Shown: one piece after another, positions 16,470 to 26,323 of the stretch
Layout: each line of letters starts with the position of its first letter
How positions within the stretch are numbered: the stretch's first letter is position 1
Assembly: GCF_007856155.1 (NCBI RefSeq)
Contig: NZ_CP042266.1
Coordinates: 5,146,001 to 5,210,000 of the forward strand
Source: Streptomyces qinzhouensis
GTDB lineage: Bacteria; Actinomycetota; Actinomycetes; Streptomycetales; Streptomycetaceae
Reading direction: 5' to 3'
Length of the DNA stretch: 64,000 nucleotides
Translations under genes and position numbers: made by a program
Notes under the pieces: generated by a model
What the model was told of the DNA's origin: nothing
Database searches by the model: none
Seen by the model: only the letters and a program-made list of their open reading frames with translations

Positions 16470-17131
16470 CCCCGGTGCACCGCCGGCGTCGGCGGAACCG
16501 GCCGCCGCTCGGGGTCCGCGACGCCCGGGAGTAACCGAAGGTGACGGCCGCCGGCCTCGACAACCTCAGAAGAGCCTCAAACCTCTTGCCCGCCGTTCAC
16601 CCGGCGGGCAAGATCGTGCCCGGCCCCGGCCCCGGCCCCCCGGCCCGGGCTCAGGATCCACCGCGCGTCCCCACGCGCCCCCCGTCCCGGCCCCGCGTCG
16701 CAGTGGCCGGCCGTCACCGGTTCCGTGCCCGCCCGAGTCCCGCGCGGCCCGGAGCCTCGCCTCCCGTCGACCCGAGCCCCGCCGCCCCGTCGCTCGCCGC
16801 CCCCTGTCGCCCCGGCCTCCCGCAGTCGCCCCGGCCTCCCGCACCGCGCGGCCGGCCCCCTCCCCGCCCCCATCGGCCCGAGACCGCCCCCACCGCCGCC
16901 GCCCGACCGGGGCCTACCGCCCGCCGCCCGGTCCCCTCCAGGCGCTCCCGTACCCGTCCGTACCGCCCGGCCGCCCCTCCTCGCGGTCCCGCCCAACGGA
17001 CCAGGAGGCCCCGAATCCCGGGGCCCCGTACCATAGGGAGAAGCCGTGGCGTGTCAGCCCCGGCGGGGCAGGAGGAAGACGCCGCCCCTCACGAACGCCG
17101 CATCCCACGATCGAGAGAAGCGCCAGCCAGC
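16470..17131. other. Long GC-rich intergenic region, no gene
   Basis: After the terminator at 16585-16612 about 500 bases of very GC-rich, C-heavy sequence precede typA. Several open frames exist on both strands but have Pro/Arg/Ala-only composition, no ribosome site and no recognisable motif. A likely typA promoter lies close to the gene, around 17010-17050, where CGTACCATAGG is the only AT-rich patch. Confidence 0.6.
16585..16612 (+). terminator. Terminator after LpqW-like gene
   Basis: CTTGCCCGCCG (16585-16595) pairs perfectly with CGGCGGGCAAG (16602-16612) around a 6-nt loop, about 115 bp past the stop codon. Confidence 0.8.
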
Positions 17132-19033
17132 ATGCCCACCCGCCACGACATCCGTAATGTCGCCATCGTCGCCCATGTCGACCACGGCAAGACCACCCTG
17201 GTCGACGCCATGCTGAAGCAGGCCGGCGCCTTCGCCGCGCACCAGCAGGTCGACGACCGGGTGATGGACTCGAACGACCTGGAGCGTGAGAAGGGCATCA
17301 CGATCCTCGCCAAGAACACGGCGGTCAAGTACCACCCGAAGGCCGGCGGCGCCCCCGTCACCATCAACATCATCGACACTCCGGGCCACGCCGACTTCGG
17401 CGGTGAGGTCGAGCGCGGCCTGTCCATGGTCGACGCGGTCGTGCTGCTCGTCGACGCCTCTGAGGGCCCCCTCCCGCAGACCCGGTTCGTGCTCCGCAAG
17501 GCCCTCCAGGCCCGGATGCCGGTGATCCTCTGCATCAACAAGACGGACCGCCCGGACTCCCGTATCGACGAGGTCGTCAACGAGACCTACGACCTCTTCC
17601 TCGACCTGGACGCCGACGAGGACCAGATCGAGTTCCCGATCGTCTACGCCTGCGCCCGGGACGGCGTCGCCTCGCTCACCAAGCCCGCCGACGGCACGGT
17701 CCCCGCCGACAGCGACAGCCTGGAGCCCTTCTTCTCGACCCTGCTGGAGTACGTCCCGGCCCCCGAGTTCGACTCGGCTGCGCCGCTGCAGGCCCATGTC
17801 ACCAACCTGGACGCGGACAACTTCCTCGGCCGTATCGCCCTCCTCCGGGTCGAGCAGGGCGAGCTGCGCAAGGGCCAGAACGTGGCCTGGATCAAGCGCG
17901 ACGGCACCATCTCCAATGTCCGCATCAGCGAGCTGATGATGACCGAGGCGCTGACCCGCAAGCCCGCCGAGGTCGCCGGGCCCGGCGACATCTGCGCGGT
18001 CGCGGGCATCCCCGACATCATGATCGGTGAGACGCTGGCCGACCCGGAGAACCCGGTCGCCCTGCCGCTGATCACCGTCGACGAGCCCGCGATCTCCATG
18101 ACCGTGGGTACGAACACCTCGCCGCTCGTCGGCCGTGGCGGCACCGGCAAGGGCGCCGACAACAAGGCCGCGGTCAAGGACCGCAAGGTCACCGCGCGCC
18201 AGGTCAAGGACCGCCTCGACCGCGAGCTGGTCGGCAATGTCTCCCTCCGTGTCCTGGAGACCGAGCGCCCCGACGCCTGGGAGGTGCAGGGCCGTGGTGA
18301 GCTGGCGCTGGCGATCCTGGTCGAGCAGATGCGCCGGGAGGGCTTCGAGCTGACCATCGGCAAGCCTCAGGTCGTCACCAAGGAGGTCGACGGCAAGGTC
18401 CACGAGCCCGTCGAGCGCATGACGATCGACGTGCCCGAGGAGCACATGGGCGCGGTCACCCAGCTCATGGGCGTCCGCAAGGGCCGCATGGACAACATGT
18501 CCAACCACGGCTCCGGCTGGGTGCGCATGGAGTTCGTCGTGCCTTCCCGTGGCCTGATCGGGTTCCGTACGGAGTTCCTCACGAACACCCGCGGCACCGG
18601 AATCGCCCACTCCATCCACGAGGGCCACGAGCCCTGGTTCGGCACGCTCACGACCCGTAACAACGGTTCGCTGGTCGCCGACCGCTCGGGCGCCGTCACC
18701 GCCTTCGCGATGACCAACCTCCAGGAGCGCGGCGTTCTCTTCACCGAGCCGGGCACCGAGGTCTACGAGGGCATGATCGTCGGTGAGAACTCCCGCTCCG
18801 ACGACATGGACGTGAACATCACCAAGGAGAAGAAGCTCACCAACATGCGCTCCTCCTCCGCCGACTCCTTCGAGGCGATCGTTCCCCCGCGCAAGCTCTC
18901 GCTGGAGCAGTCGCTGGAGTTCTGCCGGGACGACGAGTGCGTCGAGGTGACCCCGGAGGCCGTGCGCATCCGCAAGGTGAACCTGGACGCCCGGGAGCGG
19001 GCCCGCGCCGCCTCCCGCGCCAAGCACGGCTGA
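17132..19033 (+). CDS. typA: Translational GTPase TypA/BipA
   Basis: Ribosome-associated GTPase of the EF-G family involved in 50S assembly and stress adaptation, 633 residues. G1 is AHVDHGKTTL at about residue 15, the switch I region is EREKGITILAKN, G3 is DTPGHADFGG, and G4 is NKTDRP. Domain II follows, then the BipA-specific C-terminus with GRGELALAILVEQMRREGFE and RMDNMSNHGSGWVRMEF. ATG at 17132 starts directly at MPTRHDIRNVAIVAHVDHGK; the upstream frame is Pro/Arg readthrough. The neighbour order LpqW-like/typA is also seen in mycobacteria. Monocistronic by its flanking hairpins. Confidence 0.97.
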   Translation: MPTRHDIRNVAIVAHVDHGKTTLVDAMLKQAGAFAAHQQVDDRVMDSNDLEREKGITILAKNTAVKYHPKAGGAPVTINIIDTPGHADFGGEVERGLSMVDAVVLLVDASEGPLPQTRFVLRKALQARMPVILCINKTDRPDSRIDEVVNETYDLFLDLDADEDQIEFPIVYACARDGVASLTKPADGTVPADSDSLEPFFSTLLEYVPAPEFDSAAPLQAHVTNLDADNFLGRIALLRVEQGELRKGQNVAWIKRDGTISNVRISELMMTEALTRKPAEVAGPGDICAVAGIPDIMIGETLADPENPVALPLITVDEPAISMTVGTNTSPLVGRGGTGKGADNKAAVKDRKVTARQVKDRLDRELVGNVSLRVLETERPDAWEVQGRGELALAILVEQMRREGFELTIGKPQVVTKEVDGKVHEPVERMTIDVPEEHMGAVTQLMGVRKGRMDNMSNHGSGWVRMEFVVPSRGLIGFRTEFLTNTRGTGIAHSIHEGHEPWFGTLTTRNNGSLVADRSGAVTAFAMTNLQERGVLFTEPGTEVYEGMIVGENSRSDDMDVNITKEKKLTNMRSSSADSFEAIVPPRKLSLEQSLEFCRDDECVEVTPEAVRIRKVNLDARERARAASRAKHG

Positions 19034-19040
19034 CACCGAC

Positions 19041-19080
19041 CCGGACCCGCGGCGGCCGGCACCGGCCGCCGCGGGTCCGG
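19041..19080 (+). terminator. typA terminator
   Basis: A perfect 19-bp stem, CCGGACCCGCGGCGGCCGG (19041-19059) against its complement (19062-19080), 8 bp after the typA stop. Confidence 0.9.
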
Positions 19081-19167
19081 TCCCGGTCTCGGCGCGGCCC
19101 GGCGGGAGCTCCGCCGGGCGGCCATCGCGCCCGCCGCGTGATCAAAACGACATAGCGTACGAACCAG

Positions 19168-19210
19168 AACGGCTCGGGCGGTCCCACATGTTGGGACCGC
19201 CCGAGCCGTT
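19168..19210. terminator. Second strong hairpin downstream of typA
   Basis: A perfect 19-bp stem (19168-19186 with 19192-19210) around CATGT. It begins with AA and ends with TT, so it would work in both directions. It insulates the bldK region from typA, or ends an unseen short transcript between the two hairpins. Confidence 0.8.
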
Positions 19211-19969
19211 TGCCCGCACTCCGCGAGTGGAAGGCTTCGGGATTGGAGCGCTCCCGAGGGCCGTTCGTCAAGAGGTTTTTCTTGAACGATTGTCCGACTA
19301 TCGGACGTAGCTCACCGGAAACCTGTATTAACAGTCCGTTTCGGGGGTGTCTGTCTGTGATCCCTTTGTCCGGATTCTGGTCCTCCGGGGTTCACTGATG
19401 TTGCCAAAACGAGATGCTTTAAGTGTGGTTTACGGCGTGAACTTACCCAATAGTTGGCTTCACTGAGCTCGGGTCAACGGGTCATGCGCTGTGGGGAGCG
19501 CCGACTCACGAGCACACGGGGTACAGCTCTTCGCCGTCAGGGGTGTCGGTGGGTGTTCTGTGCCCAGCCTTGCAGTGAACACGTGGACTCATGAGGAGGA
19601 ACCCATGCGCGGTGCCACGAGCGCCAGCGGGGTCGGGTCGTCGCAGACGGTACGGACGACCGGTTTCCAGCGCATTCCATCCCATCGCGCCGCCATCGGC
19701 GGCGGACAGCGACTCTGAGCCCCGGTCAACCGCTCGGCTCGCGCTCCTGATGAGGGTGGGATCAATCCCTATTGACAACCTTTCCTTCCGTTTTGCCCAT
19801 GGGTGATTCCCCGGGCGGGCGGTGATCCGGCTGTACCCGCCTGGCGGGAAACGGCCGGCCGGAGGGGAACGTCAACCGGTGGCTACGACGGTACGAGTGC
19901 ATCCACTCGACCGTCCGGACCGCCGTGCGCAGGAACGCGGGTCACCCGACACCCGTGAATGGACACACC
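19211..19969. other. Long leader region of the bldK operon
   Basis: About 760 bases of lower GC than the surroundings (especially 19280-19480), typical of a complex promoter region for a developmentally regulated operon. It includes the palindrome GTCCGA-cta-TCGGAC (19292-19306), a short ORF with a perfect ribosome site (19605-19718), and a TTGACA hexamer at about 19772 without a convincing -10. Confidence 0.55.
19605..19718 (+). CDS. Candidate 37-aa leader peptide upstream of bldK
   Basis: ATG at 19605 is preceded by GAGGAGGAACCC, one of the best ribosome binding sites in the window. The 37-residue product begins MRGATSASGVGSSQTVRTTG and ends HRAAIGGGQRL; it is basic and Ser/Gly/Thr-rich, without a hydrophobic segment. 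No family is recognised. It lies about 250 bp before the bldKA start. It could be a regulatory leader ORF, a small peptide, or chance; the ribosome site argues against chance. Confidence 0.5.
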   Translation: MRGATSASGVGSSQTVRTTGFQRIPSHRAAIGGGQRL

Positions 19970-21007
19970 ATGACCAGTCCAATCGAGACCGAGGGCGCCG
20001 ACTCCTCTGTCGCCTTGGACAAGAGCACCGCGACCAAGCCCGAGGCGGCTGACGGCCAGGCCGTGACCGGCCGTTCGCCGGGCCAGCTGATGTGGGCGCG
20101 CTTCAAGCGCGACCGCACCGGAGTGATCTCCGCCATCGTCGTGCTCGCGTTCTTCGTGATCTCCGCGCTGGCGCCGGTGATCTCCTGGCTGTACGGCAAG
20201 GACCCGTACACGCTCTACCCCAGCCAGGAGGGGTACGAGAACATCCTCGACGACTTCTCCATGCCGGTCGGCACCTTCGGCGGAGTCTCCGGGGACTTCT
20301 GGTTCGGCGTCGAGCCCAACCTGGGCCGCGATGTGTTCACGATGCTGCTCTACGGCATCCGGACCTCCCTCTACATGGCGCTGGTCGTCACCACGCTCAT
20401 GGTGGTCACCGGGGTGGTCATCGGCATGGTGAGCGGTTACTTCGGCGGCAAGGTCGACTACTGGCTCAGCCGGATCACCGACTTCTTCCTGGCCTTCCCC
20501 CAGCAGCTCTTCTTCATCGCCTTCATGCCCGTCGTGGTCGCGATGTTCGTCTCCCCGAAGGACGAGACCCCCACCTATCTGCGGGCCACCGCGATCATCC
20601 TGGTGATGTGGTTCCTCGGCTGGATGGGTCTGGCCCGACTGGTGCGCAGCTCCGTGCTCTCGCTGCGGGAGCGGGAGTTCGTCGAGGCGGCCAAGGTCTC
20701 CGGCGCCTCGCGCTGGCGGATCGTCCGCAAGGAGATCCTCCCGAACATCGTCACGCCGATCCTGGTGCAGGGCACCTACATGCTGCCCAGTTCCATCCTG
20801 ACCATCGCCTTCCTCTCCTACGTCGGTGTGGGCTTCGTGGAACCGACCCCCGACTGGGGCCGGATGTTCGCGATCGGTGCCGATGTGTACGAGCAGAACC
20901 CCTCGTTCATGTTCTTCCCGGGTGTCGCCATGGTGACGTTCATCCTCGCCTTCAATCTTCTCGGCGACTCGGTGCGGGACGCGTTCGACCCCAAAACCGG
21001 ACGGTGA
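19970..21007 (+). CDS. bldKA: Oligopeptide ABC permease BldKA (DppC/OppC type)
   Basis: Integral membrane permease, 345 residues. A helix (VISAIVVLAFFVISALAPVI) follows a cytoplasmic N-tail with ARFKRDRTG; the first periplasmic loop (GKDPYTLYPSQEGYENILDD) is short. The BPD_transp_1 core has the EAA loop EREFVEAAKVSGASRWRIVR that contacts the ATPase. Gene order permease/binding protein/permease/ATPase/ATPase, next to typA, matches S. coelicolor bldK. BldK imports an extracellular oligopeptide signal needed for aerial growth, and its mutants are bald and resistant to the toxic tripeptide bialaphos. ATG at 19970 is preferred (MTSPIETEGADSS); an upstream in-frame ATG at 19925 has no better site. 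Confidence 0.85.
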   Translation: MTSPIETEGADSSVALDKSTATKPEAADGQAVTGRSPGQLMWARFKRDRTGVISAIVVLAFFVISALAPVISWLYGKDPYTLYPSQEGYENILDDFSMPVGTFGGVSGDFWFGVEPNLGRDVFTMLLYGIRTSLYMALVVTTLMVVTGVVIGMVSGYFGGKVDYWLSRITDFFLAFPQQLFFIAFMPVVVAMFVSPKDETPTYLRATAIILVMWFLGWMGLARLVRSSVLSLREREFVEAAKVSGASRWRIVRKEILPNIVTPILVQGTYMLPSSILTIAFLSYVGVGFVEPTPDWGRMFAIGADVYEQNPSFMFFPGVAMVTFILAFNLLGDSVRDAFDPKTGR

Positions 21008-21105
21008 CGTCCCAGGGCGGGGGCCGCTGCCGCCCCCGCGCCGGGTAACCGGACGGCAGGCAGCTCTTGATGAATGACAACGGACAGGTAGGTGCATCAA
21101 GCATC

Positions 21106-22905
21106 ATGAAGCCACTTCGCTCACGTTCCGTGCGCGTCATAGTCGCCGCAGCCGCGGTCGGCTCTCTGGCGCTCACCGGCTGCTCGAACAACGACAGCAA
21201 CACCAAGGACGAGTCCAAGTCCAAGTCGGACGCGGCGGCTCAGTCCAAGCCGGTCACATACGGTGACGCGGCGGCCTCCACCGGCCCTGCCGCCGAGGTC
21301 CCGGGCGCCAAGCCGGGCGGCTTCATCAATGTGTACATGGAATCCGACATGAGCCATCTGGACCCGGCTCAGATCTATGTCAGTGACGCCGGCCAGTTCT
21401 CCAACCTGATCCACCGTGGTCTGACGAACTGGAAGGAGGACAAGGACGGCAACCTGACCGTCGTCGGTGACCTCGCCACCGACGCGGGCAAGATGTCGGA
21501 CGGCGGCAAGACGTGGACGTACACGCTCAAGGACGGCATCAAGGACGCCACCGGCAACCCGATCACGTCCGCCGACATTCGCCACACCATTGAGCGGATG
21601 TACGCGAAGTTCCTCTTCGACGGCCCGACGTACGTCCAGAACTGGCTCTCCGGGAACGACTACCGCAAGGCGCTGCCGGACGGTCCGTACACCGGCAAGA
21701 GCCTGCCGGACACCGTGCTCGCCACCCCGGACGCGAAGACCGTCGTCTTCAAGTTCCAGACGCCCCAGGGTGACCTGCCGCAGGCGCTGGCCATGCCGGG
21801 CTACAGCATCGTGCCCAAGAAGGGCGACACCAAGGAGAAGTACGACAAGGCTCCGGTCTCCCTGGGCCCGTACAAGATCGCCGAGTACAAGTCCGGCAAG
21901 TCCATCAAGCTGGTGAAGAACACCAACTGGGACCCGAAGACCGACGCGGTCCGCAAGCAGTACCCGGACGGCTTCAACTTCACCCTCACGGTCGACCAGG
22001 GCAGCCAGACCAAGCGTCTGATCGCCGACCAGGGCGAGGCCAAGAACGCCATCCAGTTCACGGACTCGGTCGAGCCGACCCAGATCAAGGACGTCATCAG
22101 CAACGCCGGCGTCAAGGCGCGTGCCGTGATGGGCTTCCAGCCCTACGTCTGGCAGATGACCTTCAACCTGGACTCCCAGGTCATGAAGGACAAGAAGGTC
22201 CGTGAGGCCATCACCCGCGCCATCCCCGGCAAGCGGATGATCGCGGCCGACGGCGGTAAGTACGGCGGTGAGCTGGCCGGCGGTCTGATGGGCCCGACGC
22301 TCCCGGGTTACGACCCGAACTACGACCCGTACGACAAGGTCAAGAAGCCGAACGGTGACCTCGAGGCGGCCAAGAAGCTTCTTGAGGAGGCGGGCATCAA
22401 GAAGGGCACCAAGCTCACTTACGCCTACGCCACCGCGCCGCGCAGCCAGAAGCAGATGGTCATCATCAAGGAGGTGCTCGGCAAGCTCGGCTTCGACGCC
22501 CAGGCCAAGGAGATCGAGCGCTCGACCTTCTACGAGCAGATCGGCAAGGTCAAGAACCCTTACGACCTGTACATGACCGGTTGGGGCCAGGACTGGCCGT
22601 CCCCGTCCACCGTGATCACCCCCGTCTACGACGGCACCAAGATCTCGGAAGGCGGCTCGAACTACTCCCACATCAACGACGCGCAGGTCAATGAGGGCAT
22701 CCAGAAGGCGCTCGCGCTGCCCCCGACCGAGGCCGCGAAGGAGTGGGAGAAGGTGCACCACCGGATCGTCGAGGAAGTCCTCCCGGCCGGCCCGGTCTAC
22801 TACGCCAAGCAGATCCAGCTCTCCGGTTCCAACATCGGCGGTCTGCGGTACAGCACCGAGGCGAGCTACATCGACATCAACAACCTGTTCCTGAAGAACC
22901 CGTAA
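21106..22905 (+). CDS. bldKB: Oligopeptide-binding lipoprotein BldKB
   Basis: Family 5 extracellular binding protein, 599 residues, with lipobox LTGC at residues 23-26. Mature protein starts CSNNDSNTKDESKSKSDAAA, a Lys/Ser linker. The conserved SBP_bac_5 parts are GGFINVYMESDMSHLDPAQI, TYTLKDGIKDATGNPITSAD and YNPNYDPYDKVKKP-like YDPNYDPYDKVKKPNGDLEA. It captures the peptide signal for import by BldKA/C. ATG at 21106 gives the usual signal peptide; in-frame ATG/TTG at 21070/21067 would add 12-13 residues. Lower GC and more Lys codons (AAG) than neighbours indicate high expression. Confidence 0.87.
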   Translation: MKPLRSRSVRVIVAAAAVGSLALTGCSNNDSNTKDESKSKSDAAAQSKPVTYGDAAASTGPAAEVPGAKPGGFINVYMESDMSHLDPAQIYVSDAGQFSNLIHRGLTNWKEDKDGNLTVVGDLATDAGKMSDGGKTWTYTLKDGIKDATGNPITSADIRHTIERMYAKFLFDGPTYVQNWLSGNDYRKALPDGPYTGKSLPDTVLATPDAKTVVFKFQTPQGDLPQALAMPGYSIVPKKGDTKEKYDKAPVSLGPYKIAEYKSGKSIKLVKNTNWDPKTDAVRKQYPDGFNFTLTVDQGSQTKRLIADQGEAKNAIQFTDSVEPTQIKDVISNAGVKARAVMGFQPYVWQMTFNLDSQVMKDKKVREAITRAIPGKRMIAADGGKYGGELAGGLMGPTLPGYDPNYDPYDKVKKPNGDLEAAKKLLEEAGIKKGTKLTYAYATAPRSQKQMVIIKEVLGKLGFDAQAKEIERSTFYEQIGKVKNPYDLYMTGWGQDWPSPSTVITPVYDGTKISEGGSNYSHINDAQVNEGIQKALALPPTEAAKEWEKVHHRIVEEVLPAGPVYYAKQIQLSGSNIGGLRYSTEASYIDINNLFLKNP

Positions 22906-22938
22906 ATCCGGTTTCTGACACTCCGGTCCACGGTTGAT

Positions 22939-22978
22939 CCCGTGGGGGTGTGCGCCAGGCGGAGCACACCCCCACGGG
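22939..22978 (+). terminator. Intra-operon hairpin after bldKB
   Basis: CCCGTGGGGGTGTGC (22939-22953) pairs perfectly with GCACACCCCCACGGG (22964-22978) around 10 nt. It lies between bldKB and bldKC in the same strand, so it likely attenuates transcription or protects the bldKB 3' end, raising binding-protein level over permease level. Confidence 0.75.
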
Positions 22979-23023
22979 TCCACGTCTGACCCCCGCCGCC
23001 TTCGAAGAGAGCAGCCTCCCGCG

Positions 23024-24001
23024 ATGCTTCAGTTCCTCATCCGCAGGTTGACCGGCGCCGTCGTGATCATGTTCCTGATCGGTGCGTTCACGTTCTTCCT
23101 GTTCTACACAATCCCCCAGGACTTCGCCGAGCTCGCCTGCGGCAAGAACTGCACGCCGGAGAACATCGCGGTGATCCGCGAGAACCTCGGCCTCGACAAG
23201 CCCATCACCGCCCAGTTCTGGGAGTTCATGGGCGGAATCGTGACCGGGCGGGACTTTGCCGTCGGCCACTGCCCGGCGCCCTGTCTCGGTGTCTCCTTCG
23301 ACTCCGGTGACTTCGTCTGGGAGTCGATCATCGATCGCTTCCCGCTGACCCTCTCGCTCACCGTCGGTGGCCTGGTCATCTTCCTGATCCTCGGTCTCGG
23401 CTCGGGCATGCTGGCGGCCTGGAAGCGCGGTACACCGGTCGACAAGTTCGTCAGTGGCGCCTCGATGGTGCTCAGCTCGTTCCAGATCTACTTCCTCGGC
23501 CCGATCGTGCTCGGTCTCTTCGTCTACAGCACCGGCTGGATGGATTCTCCGAAGTACACCTCGATCTCCGAGGACCCCGTCGCCTGGTTCACCGGAATGC
23601 TCATTCCGTGGGCCGTGATGGCGACCATCTTCACCGCGCAGTACACCCGTATGGCGCGCTCGACCATGATCGAGCAGTTGCAGGAAGAGCATGTCCGCAC
23701 CGCGCGCGCCAAGGGCATGCGCCAGCGGTACGTCTTCTTCCGCTATGCCTGGCGAGGTTCGCTCACTCCGATCGTCACGATCCTCGGCATGGACCTCTCC
23801 GCGCTGCTGACCGGCGCCGTGGTCACCGAGTTCACCTTCGACCTGGCCGGTGTCGGCCGGCTCGCGGTGGACTCCTCGCTGACCAAGGACCTGCCGATGA
23901 CCATGGGCGTGATGCTGTTCGGGGCGTTCTTCATCCTGCTCATGAACATCATCGTGGACATCACCTACGCCTACATCGACCCGCGCGTGCGCCTCGCCTA
24001 G
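23024..24001 (+). CDS. bldKC: Oligopeptide ABC permease BldKC (DppB type)
   Basis: Second permease, 325 residues, starting MLQFLIRRLTGAVVIMFLIG, the typical OppB first helix. The periplasmic loop contains two Cys pairs (ACGKNC, HCPAPC) that may form disulfides. The EAA loop is EEHVRTARAKGMRQRYVFFR. It forms the transport pore with BldKA. The upstream open frame is ignored because of the hairpin. It ends with TAG overlapping the ribosome site (AGGAG) of the next gene. Confidence 0.87.
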   Translation: MLQFLIRRLTGAVVIMFLIGAFTFFLFYTIPQDFAELACGKNCTPENIAVIRENLGLDKPITAQFWEFMGGIVTGRDFAVGHCPAPCLGVSFDSGDFVWESIIDRFPLTLSLTVGGLVIFLILGLGSGMLAAWKRGTPVDKFVSGASMVLSSFQIYFLGPIVLGLFVYSTGWMDSPKYTSISEDPVAWFTGMLIPWAVMATIFTAQYTRMARSTMIEQLQEEHVRTARAKGMRQRYVFFRYAWRGSLTPIVTILGMDLSALLTGAVVTEFTFDLAGVGRLAVDSSLTKDLPMTMGVMLFGAFFILLMNIIVDITYAYIDPRVRLA

Positions 24002-24011
24002 GAGAACGACC

Positions 24012-25073
24012 GTGACCACTCTGACCAAGACCGAGGGGACCCCGGCCCCGACCGGACCGGAAGCCTTCCTCTCGGTGCGCGACCTGCGGGTGCGGTTCTC
24101 CACCGAGGACGGCATCGTCAAGGCAGTCGACGGGCTCTCCTTCGACGTCGAGCGCGGCAAGACGCTGGGCATCGTCGGTGAGTCGGGCTCCGGAAAGTCC
24201 GTCACCAACCTGACGATCCTCGGCCTGCACAGCAAGAAGAACACCGCCGTCGACGGCGAGATCTACCTCGACGGCCAGGAGCTCGTCGACGCGCCCGAGA
24301 AGGAGATGGAGAAGCTCCGCGGCAACAAGGTCGCGATGATCTTCCAGGACCCGCTGACGGCGCTCTCGCCGTACTACACGGTGGGCCGTCAGATCGCCGA
24401 GCCCTTCATGAAGCACACCGGCGCCTCCAAGAAGGAGGCGAAGGCGCGGGCCATCGAGATGCTGGCCAAGGTCGGCATCCCGCAGCCCGCGACCCGCTTC
24501 AACGACTACCCGCACCAGTTCTCCGGCGGTATGCGCCAGCGCGCGATGATCGCCATGGCACTGATCTGCGACCCGGACCTGCTGATCGCCGACGAGCCGA
24601 CCACCGCGCTCGACGTGACCGTGCAGGCCCAGATCCTCGACCTGCTCAAGGACCTTCAGCAGGAGTTCGGCTCCGCGATCGTCTTCATCACCCACGACCT
24701 GGGCGTCATCGCCAATATGGCCGACGACCTGCTGGTGATGTACGCGGGGCGGGCGGTGGAGCGCGGCAGCGTCCAGGAGGTCCTCCGGACCCCCCGGCAC
24801 CCCTACACCTGGGGTCTGCTCAGCTCGATGCCGCGGCTCGGGAGCGATGTCAGCGAAGCGCTCACGCCGATCCCCGGCTCTCCGCCCAGCCTGCTCAACC
24901 CGCCGTCGGGCTGTCCCTTCCACCCTCGGTGTGCCTTCAAGGACGAGGTGGCCGGCGGTCTGTGCTCGGCGGAGCGTCCGGCGCTGGCCACCGGGCGGGC
25001 GTCCGCCTGCCATCTGTCCGACGGACAGAAGCAGTCCATCTTCATCGATCAGATCAAGCCCCGGCTGGGCTAG
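24012..25073 (+). CDS. bldKD: Oligopeptide ABC ATPase BldKD (OppD type)
   Basis: Nucleotide-binding subunit, 353 residues. Walker A is GESGSGKSV, the ABC signature FSGGMRQR, Walker [13 protein letters not shown], and the His switch THDLG. The C-terminal oligopeptide transporter domain includes [20 protein letters not shown] with its Cys residues. GTG at 24012 is placed 5 bp after AGGAG, which overlaps the bldKC stop. Couples ATP hydrolysis to peptide import together with BldKE. Confidence 0.9.
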   Translation: MTTLTKTEGTPAPTGPEAFLSVRDLRVRFSTEDGIVKAVDGLSFDVERGKTLGIVGESGSGKSVTNLTILGLHSKKNTAVDGEIYLDGQELVDAPEKEMEKLRGNKVAMIFQDPLTALSPYYTVGRQIAEPFMKHTGASKKEAKARAIEMLAKVGIPQPATRFNDYPHQFSGGMRQRAMIAMALICDPDLLIADEPTTALDVTVQAQILDLLKDLQQEFGSAIVFITHDLGVIANMADDLLVMYAGRAVERGSVQEVLRTPRHPYTWGLLSSMPRLGSDVSEALTPIPGSPPSLLNPPSGCPFHPRCAFKDEVAGGLCSAERPALATGRASACHLSDGQKQSIFIDQIKPRLG

Positions 25074-25086
25074 GAGTCGCAGAGAC

Positions 25087-26199
25087 ATGAGCGAGAACGT
25101 CACTCTGCCGAAGCAGCAGGATGCGACCGACGGGAGCCCTGGCGGCGAGCCGCTGCTCACCGTCGAAGGCCTGAAGATGCACTTCCCGATCTACGGGGGG
25201 TTCCCTTTCAAGCGCAAGGTCGGCGCCGTCAAGGCCGTCGACGGCGTGGATCTGACGGTGCACGCCGGTGAGGCCCTCGGTCTCGTCGGCGAGTCCGGCT
25301 GCGGCAAGTCCACCACCGGACGGCTGGTCACCCGGCTGCTGGAGCCGACCGAGGGCAAGGTCCTCTACCAGGGCCGGGACATCGCCCACGCGAGCCGTCA
25401 GGAGCTGGCGCCGATCCGGTCCGAGATCCAGATGATCTTCCAGGACCCGTATTCGTCGCTGAACCCGCGGCAGACCGTCGGCACCATCATCAAGAGCCCG
25501 ATGGAGGTCAACGGGATCAACCCGCCCGGTGGCCGGGCCAACAAGGTCCGTGAGCTGCTGGAGGTGGTGGGTCTCAACCCCGAGCACTTCAACCGCTTCC
25601 CGCACGAGTTCTCCGGCGGTCAGCGGCAGCGCATCGGCGTGGCCCGGGCGCTGGCGCTCCAGCCGAAGCTGATCGTCGCCGACGAGCCGGTCTCCGCGCT
25701 GGACGTCTCCATCCAGGCACAGGTCGTCAACCTTCTGCAGAAGGTGCAGGAGGAGATGGGCATCGCCTTCCTCTTCATCGCCCACGACCTGGCGATCGTC
25801 CGGCACTTCTCGCAGCGTGTCGCGGTGATGTACCTGGGCAAGGTGGTGGAGATCGCGGACCGCGACTCCCTGTACAACCGGCCTCGCCACCCGTACACCC
25901 ACGCCCTGCTGTCGGCCGTGCCGGAGCCGGACATGGAGTCGAACGCGCAGAAGGAGCGGATCCGGCTCTCCGGCGATGTGCCGTCCCCGATCATGCCGCC
26001 GTCCGGCTGCCGCTTCCGTACCCGCTGCTGGAAGGCGCAGGACAAGTGCGCGACGGAGGAGCCGCCGCTGGTGCGGCTCTCCGGAAACCTGGACGGCCAT
26101 CTGACGGCCTGCCACTTCCCGGAGGACCCGTCGACCGAGTCGCGTGCGGAGGACATCGTGCTCGACCCGGCGCTCGCCGCGCTGGAGGAGAAGGACTGA
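25087..26199 (+). CDS. bldKE: Oligopeptide ABC ATPase BldKE (OppF type)
   Basis: Second ATPase, 370 residues. Walker [10 protein letters not shown], signature FSGGQRQR, Walker [13 protein letters not shown], switch AHDLA, and C-terminal [18 protein letters not shown]. The insert [17 protein letters not shown] after the first strand is typical of OppF. ATG at 25087 lies 14 bp past bldKD. The operon ends at the strong palindrome right after it. Confidence 0.9.
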   Translation: MSENVTLPKQQDATDGSPGGEPLLTVEGLKMHFPIYGGFPFKRKVGAVKAVDGVDLTVHAGEALGLVGESGCGKSTTGRLVTRLLEPTEGKVLYQGRDIAHASRQELAPIRSEIQMIFQDPYSSLNPRQTVGTIIKSPMEVNGINPPGGRANKVRELLEVVGLNPEHFNRFPHEFSGGQRQRIGVARALALQPKLIVADEPVSALDVSIQAQVVNLLQKVQEEMGIAFLFIAHDLAIVRHFSQRVAVMYLGKVVEIADRDSLYNRPRHPYTHALLSAVPEPDMESNAQKERIRLSGDVPSPIMPPSGCRFRTRCWKAQDKCATEEPPLVRLSGNLDGHLTACHFPEDPSTESRAEDIVLDPALAALEEKD

Positions 26200-26213
26200 G
26201 CGCGTTCCGCGTT

Positions 26214-26255
26214 CGTCGAGGGCCCCGTGACCTGCAGGTCACGGGGCCCTCGACG
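26214..26255. terminator. bldK operon terminator
   Basis: A 42-bp perfect palindrome centred on CTGCAG (26214-26234 complementary to 26235-26255), 15 bp after the bldKE stop. Confidence 0.92.
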
Positions 26256-26323
26256 TAAACCGGGGGCGGTACCGCGCCGAAAACGCGTTGCGCCCCCCTC
26301 TTCCGGCGGCTCAGAGTGGTGCG

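Noticed and set aside
16577..17036. Several open frames in the GC-rich gap before typA
   Set aside because: Low-complexity Pro/Arg/Ala composition, no ribosome site, overlapping frames on both strands equally open.
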